Origin: G963665925 sp050596425
GTDB lineage: Bacteria > Bacillota > Clostridia > Peptostreptococcales > Acidaminobacteraceae
NCBI RefSeq assembly: GCF_050596425.1
Contig: NZ_CP192292.1
Coordinates: 1,798,001 to 1,862,000, forward strand
Direction: 5' to 3'
DNA: 64,000 bases
The notes under the pieces were generated by a model. The model searched no databases, was not told the origin of the DNA, and saw only the letters and a program-made list of their open reading frames with translations. Made by a program: the position numbers and the translations under genes. Positions within the stretch are counted from its first letter, which is position 1; every line of letters starts with the position of its first letter. Positions 8,664-17,693 of this stretch are shown one piece after another.

Positions 8664-9683
8664 ATGGCAGTCACAATAAAAGACGTGGCGAAGTTGGCGA
8701 ATGTGTCGCCATCAACAGTTTCAAGAGTTATCGCAAACAATCCACGCATTAGTGATGCGACAAAACGTATTGTCTATGAAGCAATGGAAGAACTTAACTA
8801 CAGACCAAATGCAATTGCAAGAAGCTTGGCAAACCAGTCCACCCAAACACTCGGGCTGATACTTCCAAGTACGGATGAGAATCTGTTTAAAAACCCATTC
8901 TTCATTGAGGTTATGCGTGGCATAAGCCTATACGCACAGAAGAAGGGCTACCGTATTATGTACACTTATAGCGCCAACCCAGATGAAGAAGTTCATTTTA
9001 TTGAAGACTTCATTCAAAGCAAATGGGTTGATGGCGTTGTTTTGCTCTCTGTTCAGGAAGATGACAAGTGTATTGACTATTTAAAATCCACTGGATTTCC
9101 TTTTGTCGTGGTAGGACGACCTGGAGTGACAGATGATGTTTTGTGGGTTGATAACGACAACTTCCAGGCAACCTATAATGTAGTAAACCATCTGATACAA
9201 AAGGGGTGCGCCAAGATTACATTTGTTGGCGGGCCACTAAATATGAATTATTCAAGGGACCGTTTAGAAGGCTTCAAAAGAGCTATGGAAGTAAGGGGTT
9301 TGCCTGTTAAAGATGAAGACATTTATGAAATGTCTGACTTGACCATTGAGCATGGTTATGAGGCCATGGGTAAAATAATTGAAAAAGCAGAACCAGATGC
9401 TGTCGTCACAACGGATGATTTTTTAGCGATCGGTGTAAACCGGTATGTCCATGAACACGGCATGAAGACGAAAGTTGTTGGCTTTAATAATATCCCACTG
9501 GGAGAATATCAAACACCGAGTCTGAGCAGTGTTGACATTGATGCTGAGTCATTAGGATACCAAGCGGCAAAGCTTCTTATTAACAGCTTGAAGGGCATTG
9601 AGAATGTCCTCAATCATTATATTGTGGGCACACGTCTTGTGGAAAGAGAATCCACAAAAAGTAGTGCCCCAGCAAAGGGATAA
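8664..9683 (+). CDS. malR: LacI-family regulator (probable maltose operon repressor)
   Basis: 339-residue LacI/GalR repressor. The N-terminal helix-turn-helix with hinge is typical: VTIKDVAKLANVSPSTVSRV, then RPNAIARSLANQ. The core is a periplasmic-binding-protein-like sugar sensor (IEDFIQSKWVDGVVLLS, FVGGPLNMNYSRDRLEGF). The ATG at 8664 follows GAAGGAAG; an in-frame ATG-less extension back to 8610 has no ribosome site. It sits between malEFG and the malP-glgP genes, and TGCAA-N4-TTGCA operators before both units make it the likely repressor, released by a malto-sugar or its phosphate. The effector is not known. Confidence 0.85.
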   Translation: MAVTIKDVAKLANVSPSTVSRVIANNPRISDATKRIVYEAMEELNYRPNAIARSLANQSTQTLGLILPSTDENLFKNPFFIEVMRGISLYAQKKGYRIMYTYSANPDEEVHFIEDFIQSKWVDGVVLLSVQEDDKCIDYLKSTGFPFVVVGRPGVTDDVLWVDNDNFQATYNVVNHLIQKGCAKITFVGGPLNMNYSRDRLEGFKRAMEVRGLPVKDEDIYEMSDLTIEHGYEAMGKIIEKAEPDAVVTTDDFLAIGVNRYVHEHGMKTKVVGFNNIPLGEYQTPSLSSVDIDAESLGYQAAKLLINSLKGIENVLNHYIVGTRLVERESTKSSAPAKG

Positions 9684-9742
9684 ATGCATCCGTTCTAATT
9701 TTCTTTTGGAGTAAGACGCTTCAAAAATTGTATAAAAAAAGT

Positions 9743-9781
9743 AAGCCTTAAAATATGATTTCATATTTTAAGGCTTTTTAT
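9743..9781. terminator. Bidirectional terminator between malR and lipoprotein gene
   Basis: A perfect 16-bp stem (AAGCCTTAAAATATGA with its complement at 9761-9776) around two bases, with T runs on both strands. It serves the convergent genes on either side. Confidence 0.9.
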
Positions 9782-9805
9782 TTTCATAGACTTATTGAGT
9801 TGAAC

Positions 9806-10936
9806 TTAATGATTATGATGTTTGTGGAGATTATTTGCCGCTTCATCAATCCACTCAGATTGCAGCTTAACGATTGATTGGAAAGCCTCTTGATCTTCAT
9901 ATGGAAGGGTATAGTCATAGGTTTCCAAGGTTTCCATGTACTTCACGAGTATCTTACTCAGTTCGCTTTTGGGATATTTCTCAAGCGTTGTCTCGTAACT
10001 TTGACGCACAGGATCAAGAAGGGTGTTATCATCCCAGTTCACCACAGGTGTGTTGTTAAGACCAAGCAAATAGGATTGGCTGTAAAAACGGTATAGACCT
10101 TCTAATTTCGAGTACAAGTCCTCGTTTTCAATAATTTTCATGGCGCTTTCTGTTTGAACAGCTCTTTTAGCGAGCTCGTTCCATCCAATCACTAGGCCGG
10201 CGTCTGCGGCTGTGATCTGTTCCGTTTCCGTGGACATAACAAGAACAAAGGCCATGACTTCTTCAGGTACTTTTTCACTTAAGCTTTTCAAATGGGAGTA
10301 GTCAACTGTTGGATAAGGACTGCCCTCTAGCCATACAAATTTGAATCCGTTGTCAAATAAACTTTTCAAAATGGCTTTATGTGTTTCATTATCAATTTTA
10401 CTGAGGTCATAGGTGTCTGCTGTGTAGTCATAGGCCTTGCCCAGTGAAACGTCCAGTTTTGACATAGGACCATCTTCAAAGTATATTTGGTCGGAATAGT
10501 TTATTGACCATGATTCCATATACTTGTCAAACTTAGCAAACATTATACTAGAAATATTTTCAGGTAGCCTTGGCAATAAGGCCAAAACGTCATCATATGT
10601 ATCCACAGGGGATTCGGCCTCAAAACGCTCAATCATTTCTTTGTAAGCATCCATGGCCTTTTCATCTGAAAGTTTTGAAAGACTTGGTTTTTCGTCTGCG
10701 TCTAAATCTGACGTCTCCTGATCATCATCGGTTGTGCTTTCATCAGACTCAGAATCTATGTCAGTTTCCTCTGTTTCAGATGTATCATTCCCATCGCCTT
10801 TATCATCATCTGAGACGGCTTGTGAGTCTTCCGTTTGAATAGGTGTCTTATCCACTTGGTCTGGATCGGTTTTATCACATGCCGCGAGAGACAAGACCAT
10901 GAGGGCCGCCGTTAGAGCAATAGCTATTTTTTTCAT
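9806..10936 (-). CDS. Lipoprotein of unknown function with acidic linker and His-rich tail
   Basis: 376 residues. Signal peptide with lipobox LAAC (Cys20) after a KK start and AGGAGG ribosome site. Residues about 25-85 are low-complexity and strongly acidic (Asp/Glu/Ser/Thr), as in wall-spanning linkers. The remaining ~290 residues are a mostly helical globular region with no motif I recognise. The chain ends HKHHNH, which might bind metal. It is 128 bp downstream of glgP on the same strand, with its own TATAAT-like sequence in the gap, so co-transcription is uncertain. The function is unknown; a link to glucan breakdown rests on position only. Confidence 0.7.
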   Translation of the reverse strand: MKKIAIALTAALMVLSLAACDKTDPDQVDKTPIQTEDSQAVSDDDKGDGNDTSETEETDIDSESDESTTDDDQETSDLDADEKPSLSKLSDEKAMDAYKEMIERFEAESPVDTYDDVLALLPRLPENISSIMFAKFDKYMESWSINYSDQIYFEDGPMSKLDVSLGKAYDYTADTYDLSKIDNETHKAILKSLFDNGFKFVWLEGSPYPTVDYSHLKSLSEKVPEEVMAFVLVMSTETEQITAADAGLVIGWNELAKRAVQTESAMKIIENEDLYSKLEGLYRFYSQSYLLGLNNTPVVNWDDNTLLDPVRQSYETTLEKYPKSELSKILVKYMETLETYDYTLPYEDQEAFQSIVKLQSEWIDEAANNLHKHHNH

Positions 10937-11064
10937 ATGTAACCTCCTAAGAGTATTCCTGCTTCATTTATACTCCCCATTATAATGGTTAAATGTGTAT
11001 AGGGTGTATCAAAGCGATTACAAATAAATTAAGAGGAGATTACCAGCTTTTTTTAGTTTATGAC

Positions 11065-12672
11065 TTATCTCGTATACATCTTTTGAGTGTATTCCTCCAG
11101 CATTCTTTTGACATCATATGTTTCCATAGTGTCTTTAATGCTAGCCTGCATCATTTTTTTCCACGTGCCTTTGTCATCGTAATAGGTTGGAATAACCTCG
11201 TTAAGTAGAACATCATAAAGGGCTTTTAAGTCATGTTCATCTAAAACCGCATCATCATCTGATTCAAAACCGTCTCCAAATTGCCAGCCGTTGATACCGT
11301 GTCGACAAGCTTCAGGCCACCAGCCATCGAGGATGGACAGGTTGAGGACACCGTTCATGGCCGCTTTCATACCTGAGGTGCCACTGGCTTCTTTTGGCCG
11401 TCTTGGGTTATTGAGCCATATATCTGACCCCCTGGTGAGCATGGCACCAATTTCCATGTCGTAGTCTTCAAGAAAGACCACAGCCTCTGGATATTTCCTA
11501 GTCATTTTTACAATGTTTGATACAATAGATTTGCCCAAATCGTCAAGGGGATGGGCCTTGCCGGAAAAAATAATTTGCAATTTGCCCGCCTCAAGCAGTG
11601 GGGCAATGATCCTTTCATCAGAAAAAATAAAATTGCTACGTTTATATGGGGCCGCGCGTCTTGAAAATCCAATGGTCAAAGTTTCTGGATTAAGGGCAAG
11701 TCCGTTTCTTTCTTTGATAAAGTCTATGAGGGAATTTTTGTTTTCCGTATGAAGTGCCCACAAATCATCTGGTTTGTCGACATGATCAATCATTCTCGTG
11801 TCAACCCAAGTTGGAATATGTATGGCGTTGGTGATACCGATGATGTCCGAACGATCTTCAATATGGGCCCACATCTTGTTGGCAGTTTTCATATGAAGTT
11901 CGGCAACACCATTGCTGATTTTAGAGAGTCTTAGGGCGGCCACAGTCATGTTGAAAGGCTTTCCACCAATTTTGACAAGTTGCTTTTCGCTGAGTGTGTT
12001 GTTGGCGCCCATGTACATAAGGCGGTCAATATCATGTGTTTCGTTTCCCTGTATGACAGGGGTATGGGTTGTGAAAACGACCTTTTCTTTGGTTTTTTTC
12101 ACAGAACGTTTGAAGGAAAGCCCCGTAGACATATGCTCACGAATGAGTTCAAGACCAGCAAAAACAGCATGGCCTTCGTTAAAGTGGTAAATATCCGTAT
12201 GGATTCCAAGGGCTCTCAGGGCACGAATACCGCCAATACCCAGTACGATTTCCTGGGCAACTCTTTCTTCACCAAACCAACCATAAAGTTGTCCTGTAAT
12301 CCAGGGATCAGGGTTCTCAGGAAGATCTGTGTCAAGAAGATAGAGGGGAACATTCCCAAACGTTTCGCATTTCCAAACTTTGCAGGCGATGTTTCTGCCA
12401 CGGATTTCAACGTTGACTTTCACACCTGTATCTTCAAGAAAATCATAGGTATAGTTATGGTAGCAGTCATAGGCGTTTCCCTCGTTATCCAGACGCTGCT
12501 GGGTATAGCCTTGTTTCCATTTTATGCCTATGCCCACAATGGGATAATCGTTGTCTTTTGCGCCTTTTAGGTAGTCTCCTGCCAGAATACCGAGTCCTCC
12601 AGCGTAGAGTTTTAGGTCATTCTCCAGTGCATATTCCATGCTAAAATAAGCAACGGCTGGTTTTTTACTCAT
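11065..12672 (-). CDS. glgP: Alpha-glucan (glycogen/maltodextrin) phosphorylase, short type
   Basis: 535-residue GT35 phosphorylase releasing glucose-1-phosphate from alpha-1,4-glucans. Features include KPAVAYFSMEYALEND at the N-terminus, TTHTPVIQGNETHD, an RRAAPYKR phosphate/PLP-region motif, and EASGTSGMKAAMNG with the lysine expected to carry pyridoxal phosphate. It is much shorter than the ~800-residue classic enzyme and belongs to the compact alpha-glucan phosphorylase group. The ATG at 12672 follows AGAGAGGTG; the frame remains open 20 codons further upstream but has no ribosome site there. Downstream of maltose phosphorylase on the same strand, so the two enzymes together turn dextrins and maltose into glucose phosphates. 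Confidence 0.88.
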   Translation of the reverse strand: MSKKPAVAYFSMEYALENDLKLYAGGLGILAGDYLKGAKDNDYPIVGIGIKWKQGYTQQRLDNEGNAYDCYHNYTYDFLEDTGVKVNVEIRGRNIACKVWKCETFGNVPLYLLDTDLPENPDPWITGQLYGWFGEERVAQEIVLGIGGIRALRALGIHTDIYHFNEGHAVFAGLELIREHMSTGLSFKRSVKKTKEKVVFTTHTPVIQGNETHDIDRLMYMGANNTLSEKQLVKIGGKPFNMTVAALRLSKISNGVAELHMKTANKMWAHIEDRSDIIGITNAIHIPTWVDTRMIDHVDKPDDLWALHTENKNSLIDFIKERNGLALNPETLTIGFSRRAAPYKRSNFIFSDERIIAPLLEAGKLQIIFSGKAHPLDDLGKSIVSNIVKMTRKYPEAVVFLEDYDMEIGAMLTRGSDIWLNNPRRPKEASGTSGMKAAMNGVLNLSILDGWWPEACRHGINGWQFGDGFESDDDAVLDEHDLKALYDVLLNEVIPTYYDDKGTWKKMMQASIKDTMETYDVKRMLEEYTQKMYTR

Positions 12673-12717
12673 ATACAACACCTCTCTTGTTAACTTCGTA
12701 GCCACCTTTATACGAAA

Positions 12718-12752
12718 CAGGCCAGTACACAAATGATGTGCACTGGCTGTTT
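12718..12752. terminator. Hairpin between malP and glgP
   Basis: GCCAGTACACA (12721-12731) pairs with TGTGCACTGGC (12737-12747), one mismatch. The T run is on the plus-strand side, so on the minus strand it is probably an intercistronic stabiliser or partial terminator rather than a full stop. Confidence 0.55.
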
Positions 12753-12779
12753 TTAAATAAGTTATATGAGCAGTTGTAG

Positions 12780-15092
12780 TTAGTCTATAGCACGACTATG
12801 GTCTGTTGCCACAGTGACGGGTTTATCAGTAGACAGTTTGTATGGTTTTTCATAAATTTCAATGTCTAGAGGGTCACCTGAGACCATTTCAATTGTTACA
12901 TTATCCTTATCAATTCCAACAACCAACAGCCTGTCTCTAAAGAGCATGTGGAAGTTTAGTGCATTCCACTGCTTTGGCAGGAATGGGTTGAATTTAGCAA
13001 CACCATCAGATGTGCTGAATCCACCGAATCCATAAACCACAGACATCCAAGTACCTGCCATGGATGTGATATGAAGACCATCGTCCGTATCATTGTTGTA
13101 GTTATCAAGGTCAAGTCTCGCTGAACGTTGGTAGAGTTCATAAGCCTTGTTATGGTATCCAACCTCTCCTGCGATGATTGAGTAAACACAAGGAGAGAGG
13201 GACGACTCATGGACTGTGCGCGGTTCATAGAAATCAAAATTTCTTCGTTTTGTGTCAATGTCATACCTGTCACTTAGGAAGAAAATGCCTTGAAGAACAT
13301 CAGCCTGCTTAATAAAGCAAGAACGTAGAATTTTGTCCCATGACCATTTCTGGTTTAGGGGTAGATCTTCTGAACTTAGTTCAGATACAAGGATCTGCTC
13401 CTTGTCCATATACCCATCTTGCTGGGCAAATACATCCAGTTCTTCAATTTCAGGCAGATAAATTTTTTCAGTGATGTCTTTCCAAGTTTCTAATTCACTA
13501 TCAGTAAAACTATATTTTTCAAGGACTTCTTCCGCGCGCTTCGGGCTGTTCTTTTTAACCCAATCAAGGGCTTCAAGGCTGTATTCTAGAGTCCACGATG
13601 CCATAAGGTTGGTGTACCAGTTGTTGTTAACATTGTTTTCGTACTCATTTGGACCAGTAACGCCAAGCATCATGTAACAGTCTTTATATGGGTTATAGTT
13701 GACTCTGTCTGCCCAGAATCGGCTGATGTTAAGAAGAACTTCCAGTCCATATTCCGAAAGGTAGGCCTCATCGCCAGTGTAGCGAATATAATTGAAAATA
13801 GCGTAAGCGATTGCCGCATTACGGTGGATTTCTTCAAATGTGATTTCCCATTCGTTGTGACATTCTTCGCCGTTCATTGTAACCATTGGATATAAGGCGC
13901 CCCTTAGACCAAGTTTTGATGCGTTTTCAATGGCTTTGTCAAGGTGCTTGTATCTGTAGATAAGAAGGTTTCTAGGAATATCCTCGTGGCTTGTAGATAG
14001 GTAGAAGGGAAGGCAGTAAGCTTCTGTATCCCAGTAAGTGCTTCCACCATATTTTTCGCCGGTAAAGCCTTTTGGTCCAATATTGAGGCGAGGGTCTTCA
14101 CCATTGTAGGTTTGCTTCATATGGAAGATGTTAAAGCGAATGCCCTGCTGTGCAGCCACATCCCCGTCAATCTCTATATCGGCTTCTTTCCATATTTCAG
14201 CCCATTTGTCGGTATGGGCACTGTACAATTTGTCAAAACCAAGCTCAGCAGCCTCTTCAAGTTTGGTCTTACCATGTGCTGTTAGTTTTGATATATCATG
14301 GTCACGATCAGTTACAAGTGAAAAATACTTGTATAAAGTAACACTTTCGCCCGCCTTTACATGAGATTCATAAAGGTGTTCAGCATACCTGTCATCAGAT
14401 TTATATGATGCTGGTTCTGTAAAAAGGCCTGCCTTAGAATGAAGTGTAGACTTCATAGCGGTATGGACAGTGAATCCAGTCTTCTTTGTTGACATTGTGA
14501 TTGTCCCGTAGTCTGGGCCACAATACTGGGAACAATTCTCCCAAAAGAATTCATCATAGTTGGCATCCTCGTTGTGGACGTTGCCGTCAAGGTATGGTGC
14601 AAATTGGATTACTGCGTCATCTTTTGCATGGATCTGGTAGGCAATGGCACCAATCTCTGGCGTATCATAACTCAGGAATCTTTTAATGATGAAATCAAAA
14701 GACTTGCCATGAACATCGTAGGTAAATGATCGGTCAAGACATCCGTTTTTCATATCGAGAACACGGGTGAAATTTTTAGGTTGGATTTGTCCTAAATCCA
14801 CAGCCTTGCCGTCGATATAAACATGAATGCCAATAATATTAGTGCCATTTAGAACCTTGGCAAAATATTCTGGGTATCCGTTTTTCCACCAGCCAACTCT
14901 TGTTTTATCTGGATAGTAAACCCCTGCAGCGTACGAGCCTTGAAGGCTATCACCGCTAAAATCCTCTTCGAAATTGCCTCTATGTCCCATGTGGCCATTT
15001 CCCAGGCTCATAAGACTTTCATAAAGACGGTTATCCTCAGGATGATAGCCGTCCTCAATAATTTTCCATGGATCTTCCATTACATATTTCAA
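12780..15092 (-). CDS. malP: Maltose phosphorylase (GH65)
   Basis: 770-residue GH65 enzyme that splits maltose with phosphate into glucose and beta-glucose-1-phosphate. Family features: SLGNGHMGHRGNFEEDF near the N-terminus, YWDTEAYCLPFYL, the catalytic-acid region VTGPNEYENNVNNNWYT, and HESSLSPCVYSIIAGEVG, which carries the phosphate site. The TTG at 15092 follows AGGTG by six bases; the ATG four codons later is too far from it. Beta-glucose-1-phosphate is the substrate of the divergently encoded PgmB, which argues for maltose over trehalose or kojibiose, though GH65 specificity cannot be fixed by eye. Confidence 0.88.
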   Translation of the reverse strand: MKYVMEDPWKIIEDGYHPEDNRLYESLMSLGNGHMGHRGNFEEDFSGDSLQGSYAAGVYYPDKTRVGWWKNGYPEYFAKVLNGTNIIGIHVYIDGKAVDLGQIQPKNFTRVLDMKNGCLDRSFTYDVHGKSFDFIIKRFLSYDTPEIGAIAYQIHAKDDAVIQFAPYLDGNVHNEDANYDEFFWENCSQYCGPDYGTITMSTKKTGFTVHTAMKSTLHSKAGLFTEPASYKSDDRYAEHLYESHVKAGESVTLYKYFSLVTDRDHDISKLTAHGKTKLEEAAELGFDKLYSAHTDKWAEIWKEADIEIDGDVAAQQGIRFNIFHMKQTYNGEDPRLNIGPKGFTGEKYGGSTYWDTEAYCLPFYLSTSHEDIPRNLLIYRYKHLDKAIENASKLGLRGALYPMVTMNGEECHNEWEITFEEIHRNAAIAYAIFNYIRYTGDEAYLSEYGLEVLLNISRFWADRVNYNPYKDCYMMLGVTGPNEYENNVNNNWYTNLMASWTLEYSLEALDWVKKNSPKRAEEVLEKYSFTDSELETWKDITEKIYLPEIEELDVFAQQDGYMDKEQILVSELSSEDLPLNQKWSWDKILRSCFIKQADVLQGIFFLSDRYDIDTKRRNFDFYEPRTVHESSLSPCVYSIIAGEVGYHNKAYELYQRSARLDLDNYNNDTDDGLHITSMAGTWMSVVYGFGGFSTSDGVAKFNPFLPKQWNALNFHMLFRDRLLVVGIDKDNVTIEMVSGDPLDIEIYEKPYKLSTDKPVTVATDHSRAID

Positions 15093-15120
15093 GACAAACA
15101 CCTGCTTTCTAATTTGTTTG

Positions 15121-15134
15121 TGCAATCGGTTGCA
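15121..15134 (-). promoter_or_regulatory. LacI-type operator upstream of malP
   Basis: TGCAATCGGTTGCA matches TGNAANCGNTTNCA perfectly. It lies between the malP promoter and start codon and is the best copy of the motif in the window. Confidence 0.8.
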
Positions 15135-15168
15135 TGATTAAATAAAAAAAATAGAACTCGCTACGTCC

Positions 15169-15177
15169 ATTATACCA
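15169..15177 (-). promoter_or_regulatory. Extended -10 promoter of malP
   Basis: On the minus strand, TGGTATAAT (extended -10 element) lies about 35 bp upstream of the operator. No good -35 box is present, as is common for extended -10 promoters. Confidence 0.6.
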
Positions 15178-15300
15178 GAAAATATATAAAAGTGTTATAT
15201 TCAAGCCTATTTTTGGTCTGATTTATGTTTTTTGTACGATCTGTACAATAGACCTTGTGCAATTTTATGCCCTTTGCTTTATTTGCTGTGAATTGATCTG

Positions 15301-15324
15301 TGCAAACGATGTCTTTGATATAAT
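15301..15324 (+). promoter_or_regulatory. Operator half-site and -10 box of pgmB
   Basis: TGCAAACG (15301-15308) is identical to one arm of the malE operator and lies 10 bases before TATAAT (15319-15324). A separate palindrome TTGTAC-GATCT-GTACAA is near 15232-15248. A repressor at 15301 would overlap the -35 region. Confidence 0.5.
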
Positions 15325-15462
15325 CTTTATCATAGGTATGTGTTGTTATAAACAGATGGGATGACTCATAAATGCAAACAGATCACATGGGCGATTTTTG
15401 GCACACAAAATTTGTCGTTTTGAAGACCAATTGGTTTAAAAAATAAAGGAGAGCGAAGAACA

Positions 15463-16107
15463 ATGGCGAAAGAATATAAAGGATATATTTTTGATTTAGA
15501 TGGTGTTTTGGTAGATACGGCAAAATATCACTTTAAAGCTTGGAAGCGTTTAGCAGATGAAATGAATATCCGTTTCAACGAAGATGACAACGAACGACTT
15601 AAAGGGGTTAGTCGGATGGCTTCTTTAGACATTATATTAGAGCTTGGGAATAAAACGCTTTCAGAAGAAGAAAAAGTTTCCCTTGCCACCCGCAAAAATG
15701 AGTGGTATGTTGAATTTATATCTAAAATGGATGCATCTGAAATCTTACCAGGTGCCCTTGAATTTCTGAAAATGCTGAAAGAAAATGGCTATAAATGCGC
15801 ACTTGGGTCAGCAAGCAAAAATGCGGGACTCATTCTGGAACGCACAGGCCTGAAAGATTATTTTGATACAGTGGTGGATGGCACCCATGTTTCTAAGGCA
15901 AAACCAGACCCGGAAGTCTTTACCCTCGGGGCTGACAATATGGGTTTATCCTATACAGATTGTGTTGTCTTTGAAGACAGTGTAGCTGGTTTACAAGCGG
16001 CCAAGGCAGCAGGAATGGTCGCAGTTGGCATTGGAGAAGCCAGTGTCCTTACAGACGCAGACATGGTGGTTAAAGACCTGTCTGAGTTTAATTTAAATAT
16101 GCTTTAA
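15463..16107 (+). CDS. pgmB: Beta-phosphoglucomutase
   Basis: 214-residue HAD-superfamily mutase converting beta-glucose-1-phosphate, the product of maltose phosphorylase, to glucose-6-phosphate. Motif I is FDLDGVLVDT (Asp nucleophile and acid/base Asp), the cap domain covers about residues 17-90, motif II is the LGSASKN serine, motif III KAKPDPEVF and motif IV FEDSVAGLQAAKAAG. The AAAGGAG ribosome site is well placed. Divergent from malP across a 370-bp control region containing operators for both. It completes the route maltose to glucose plus glucose-6-phosphate. Confidence 0.92.
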   Translation: MAKEYKGYIFDLDGVLVDTAKYHFKAWKRLADEMNIRFNEDDNERLKGVSRMASLDIILELGNKTLSEEEKVSLATRKNEWYVEFISKMDASEILPGALEFLKMLKENGYKCALGSASKNAGLILERTGLKDYFDTVVDGTHVSKAKPDPEVFTLGADNMGLSYTDCVVFEDSVAGLQAAKAAGMVAVGIGEASVLTDADMVVKDLSEFNLNML

Positions 16108-16134
16108 AGCCTTTGGCTTCACACACACAAATAT

Positions 16135-16187
16135 TACTCTGGCTCGGCGTTATGGATGATCAAATCGCTGGGCTAGAGTACTTTTTT
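16135..16187 (+). terminator. Intrinsic terminator after pgmB
   Basis: TACTCTGGCTC (16135-16145) pairs with GGGCTAGAGTA (16170-16180, with G-T pairs), followed by CTTTTTTG. Confidence 0.7.
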
Positions 16188-16251
16188 GAGGTGTTACATA
16201 TTCCATCGGTTTGTGTTAAAATTTTAATGCACTGATAATATTTATATTTCG

Positions 16252-16298
16252 GGCGCTTGCAAAATTACAGACATTCTCATGGTCGTTTACAAGACGCC
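16252..16298 (+). repeat. Palindromic dispersed repeat, short copy B
   Basis: 47-bp copy. Its left end GGCGCTTGCAAAATTACAGA is identical over 20 bp to the left end of copy D at 43836. Its right end, reverse-complemented, is GGCGTCTTGTAAAC, so the ends are inverted repeats but the central hairpin is missing. It lies just upstream of plsC. Confidence 0.7.
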
Positions 16299-16352
16299 TA
16301 ATTAGCTGGTCGTAAAGCTTATGAAACATGACATCATGGAAGGTGGAATAGT

Positions 16353-17072
16353 ATGCTTCGCACAATGGTATGGTTCTCTTATTTATGGATAACGCTTTTG
16401 GGATCAATTCCAAGGTTAAGTAAGAGTGAAAAGTTAGAAAAACAAGAAGAAATGGCAAGAAGAGATCAAATGGTTAATGAAGTTGTTGGTCCCTGGGCGA
16501 GAAAATTGCTTAAGGTCAGCGGAACGACAGTTGAAGTCAGAGGCGCTGAAAACATCCCTTCTGATAGGGCTGTTCTCTTTGTTGCCAACCATCAAAGCAA
16601 TTTCGACATTCCTATCCTTCTTGGACATATTGACAAACCCAAGGCCTTTATTGCAAAGGTTGAGCTTGAGAAATTCCCATTTATTAATAGATGGATGAAG
16701 CTTATGCAATGTGTTTTTATGGACAGGGGGAATATGCGCCAGTCCGCAAAGGCTATTATGACTGGTATAAAAAATCTCAAAAAGGGTTACTCAATGGTTG
16801 TATTTCCTGAAGGAACAAGATCGGTGGATGGAACTTTACTAGAGTTTAAGCCAGGCGCATTAAAGCTGGCAACAAAATCTGGAGTGCCTATAATTCCTGT
16901 AACTATAAGTGGGTCTAAAGACATTATGAAAAAGGGGAGCAAGGTGATTAAGCCTGCACATGTTGAAGTTACAATTGACAAGCCAATCGAAATGACAGAT
17001 GAAATTAAGCAAGATACAATCGCCTTAACAGAACAGATTAAACTGGTGATTGACTCTCATCTAAGAAAATAA
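16353..17072 (+). CDS. plsC: 1-acyl-sn-glycerol-3-phosphate acyltransferase (PlsC)
   Basis: 239-residue membrane-associated acyltransferase that adds the second acyl chain to make phosphatidic acid. One hydrophobic N-terminal segment (about 5-20). Catalytic NHQSNFD (HX4D motif, near residue 78-84), FMDRGN substrate-binding motif, FPEGTRS glycerophosphate-binding motif, then VPIIPVTISG. The ribosome site GGAAGGTGG precedes the ATG by 6-7 bases. Single gene; convergent with the receiver gene that follows. Confidence 0.92.
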   Translation: MLRTMVWFSYLWITLLGSIPRLSKSEKLEKQEEMARRDQMVNEVVGPWARKLLKVSGTTVEVRGAENIPSDRAVLFVANHQSNFDIPILLGHIDKPKAFIAKVELEKFPFINRWMKLMQCVFMDRGNMRQSAKAIMTGIKNLKKGYSMVVFPEGTRSVDGTLLEFKPGALKLATKSGVPIIPVTISGSKDIMKKGSKVIKPAHVEVTIDKPIEMTDEIKQDTIALTEQIKLVIDSHLRK

Positions 17073-17143
17073 GGTATACAAATAGAAAAAATTATGGCAC
17101 GAACCCCAAAATTTAAATTTTGAGTTGAGAAGTGGTATGCCCC

Positions 17144-17515
17144 TTAATTGGGCAAGGTCTCTTCATAGACCTCGTTAACGATTTCTTCAAGTTGCATTTT
17201 TGGAAATGGTTTTTGCATATAAGCTGAGGCTCCAAGTGATTTGCTCTCTTTGACAGTGCGTTGATTGCGCATAGAAGACAACATGATAATTTTGGCTTGG
17301 GTATCAATTTGCCTGATGGCGCGTAAGGCTTCAATACCGTTCATATGAGGCATGTTTATGTCAAGAAGAACCAAGTCAGGTCGGTGTTTTTGGTATAGCT
17401 CAACGGCCTTGTAACCGTCTTCTGCTTCTATGATTTCCTCTATTTCAAGTTGGAGAAGGGCTGTTTTTATGAAGTGTCTCATGAATAGGGAGTCATCTAC
17501 GATTAATACTTTCAT
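17144..17515 (-). CDS. CheY-like single-domain response regulator
   Basis: 123-residue stand-alone receiver. Acidic pocket DDS near residue 7-9, phosphoryl-acceptor Asp in LVLLDINMPHMNG (about 53), switch Ser in IIMLSSM, Lys in YMQKPF. No output domain, so it acts by protein-protein contact, as CheY does at the flagellar motor. The ATG at 17515 is six bases from AAGGAGG; a TTG two codons earlier overlaps that site. It sits downstream of the HD-GYP regulator with a terminator between, so the two are probably expressed separately. Confidence 0.88.
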   Translation of the reverse strand: MKVLIVDDSLFMRHFIKTALLQLEIEEIIEAEDGYKAVELYQKHRPDLVLLDINMPHMNGIEALRAIRQIDTQAKIIMLSSMRNQRTVKESKSLGASAYMQKPFPKMQLEEIVNEVYEETLPN

Positions 17516-17649
17516 AGTCAACCTCCTTAATTACAGTGGCATTGGAGTGTGGGTCTTTAGAACTAAAATATATCGTGTTATAGTACATTAGTACCACTAT
17601 CGTGACTTTTTAAACATAGAAATCATATTTGGTCTTTAAAACGCCATAA

Positions 17650-17686
17650 AAAGAGCCTCTTATCTAAAATCATAAGAGGCTCTTTA
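17650..17686 (-). terminator. Terminator after the HD-GYP gene
   Basis: AAAGAGCCTCTTAT (17650-17663) pairs perfectly with 17672-17685; on the minus strand it is followed by TTTTTATGG. It separates the two response-regulator genes. Confidence 0.88.
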
Positions 17687-17693
17687 TTTGTTA

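Noticed and set aside
11980..12570. Plus-strand frame of 196 codons inside glgP
   Set aside because: Antisense shadow of a well-supported enzyme gene; no ribosome site or plausible protein features.
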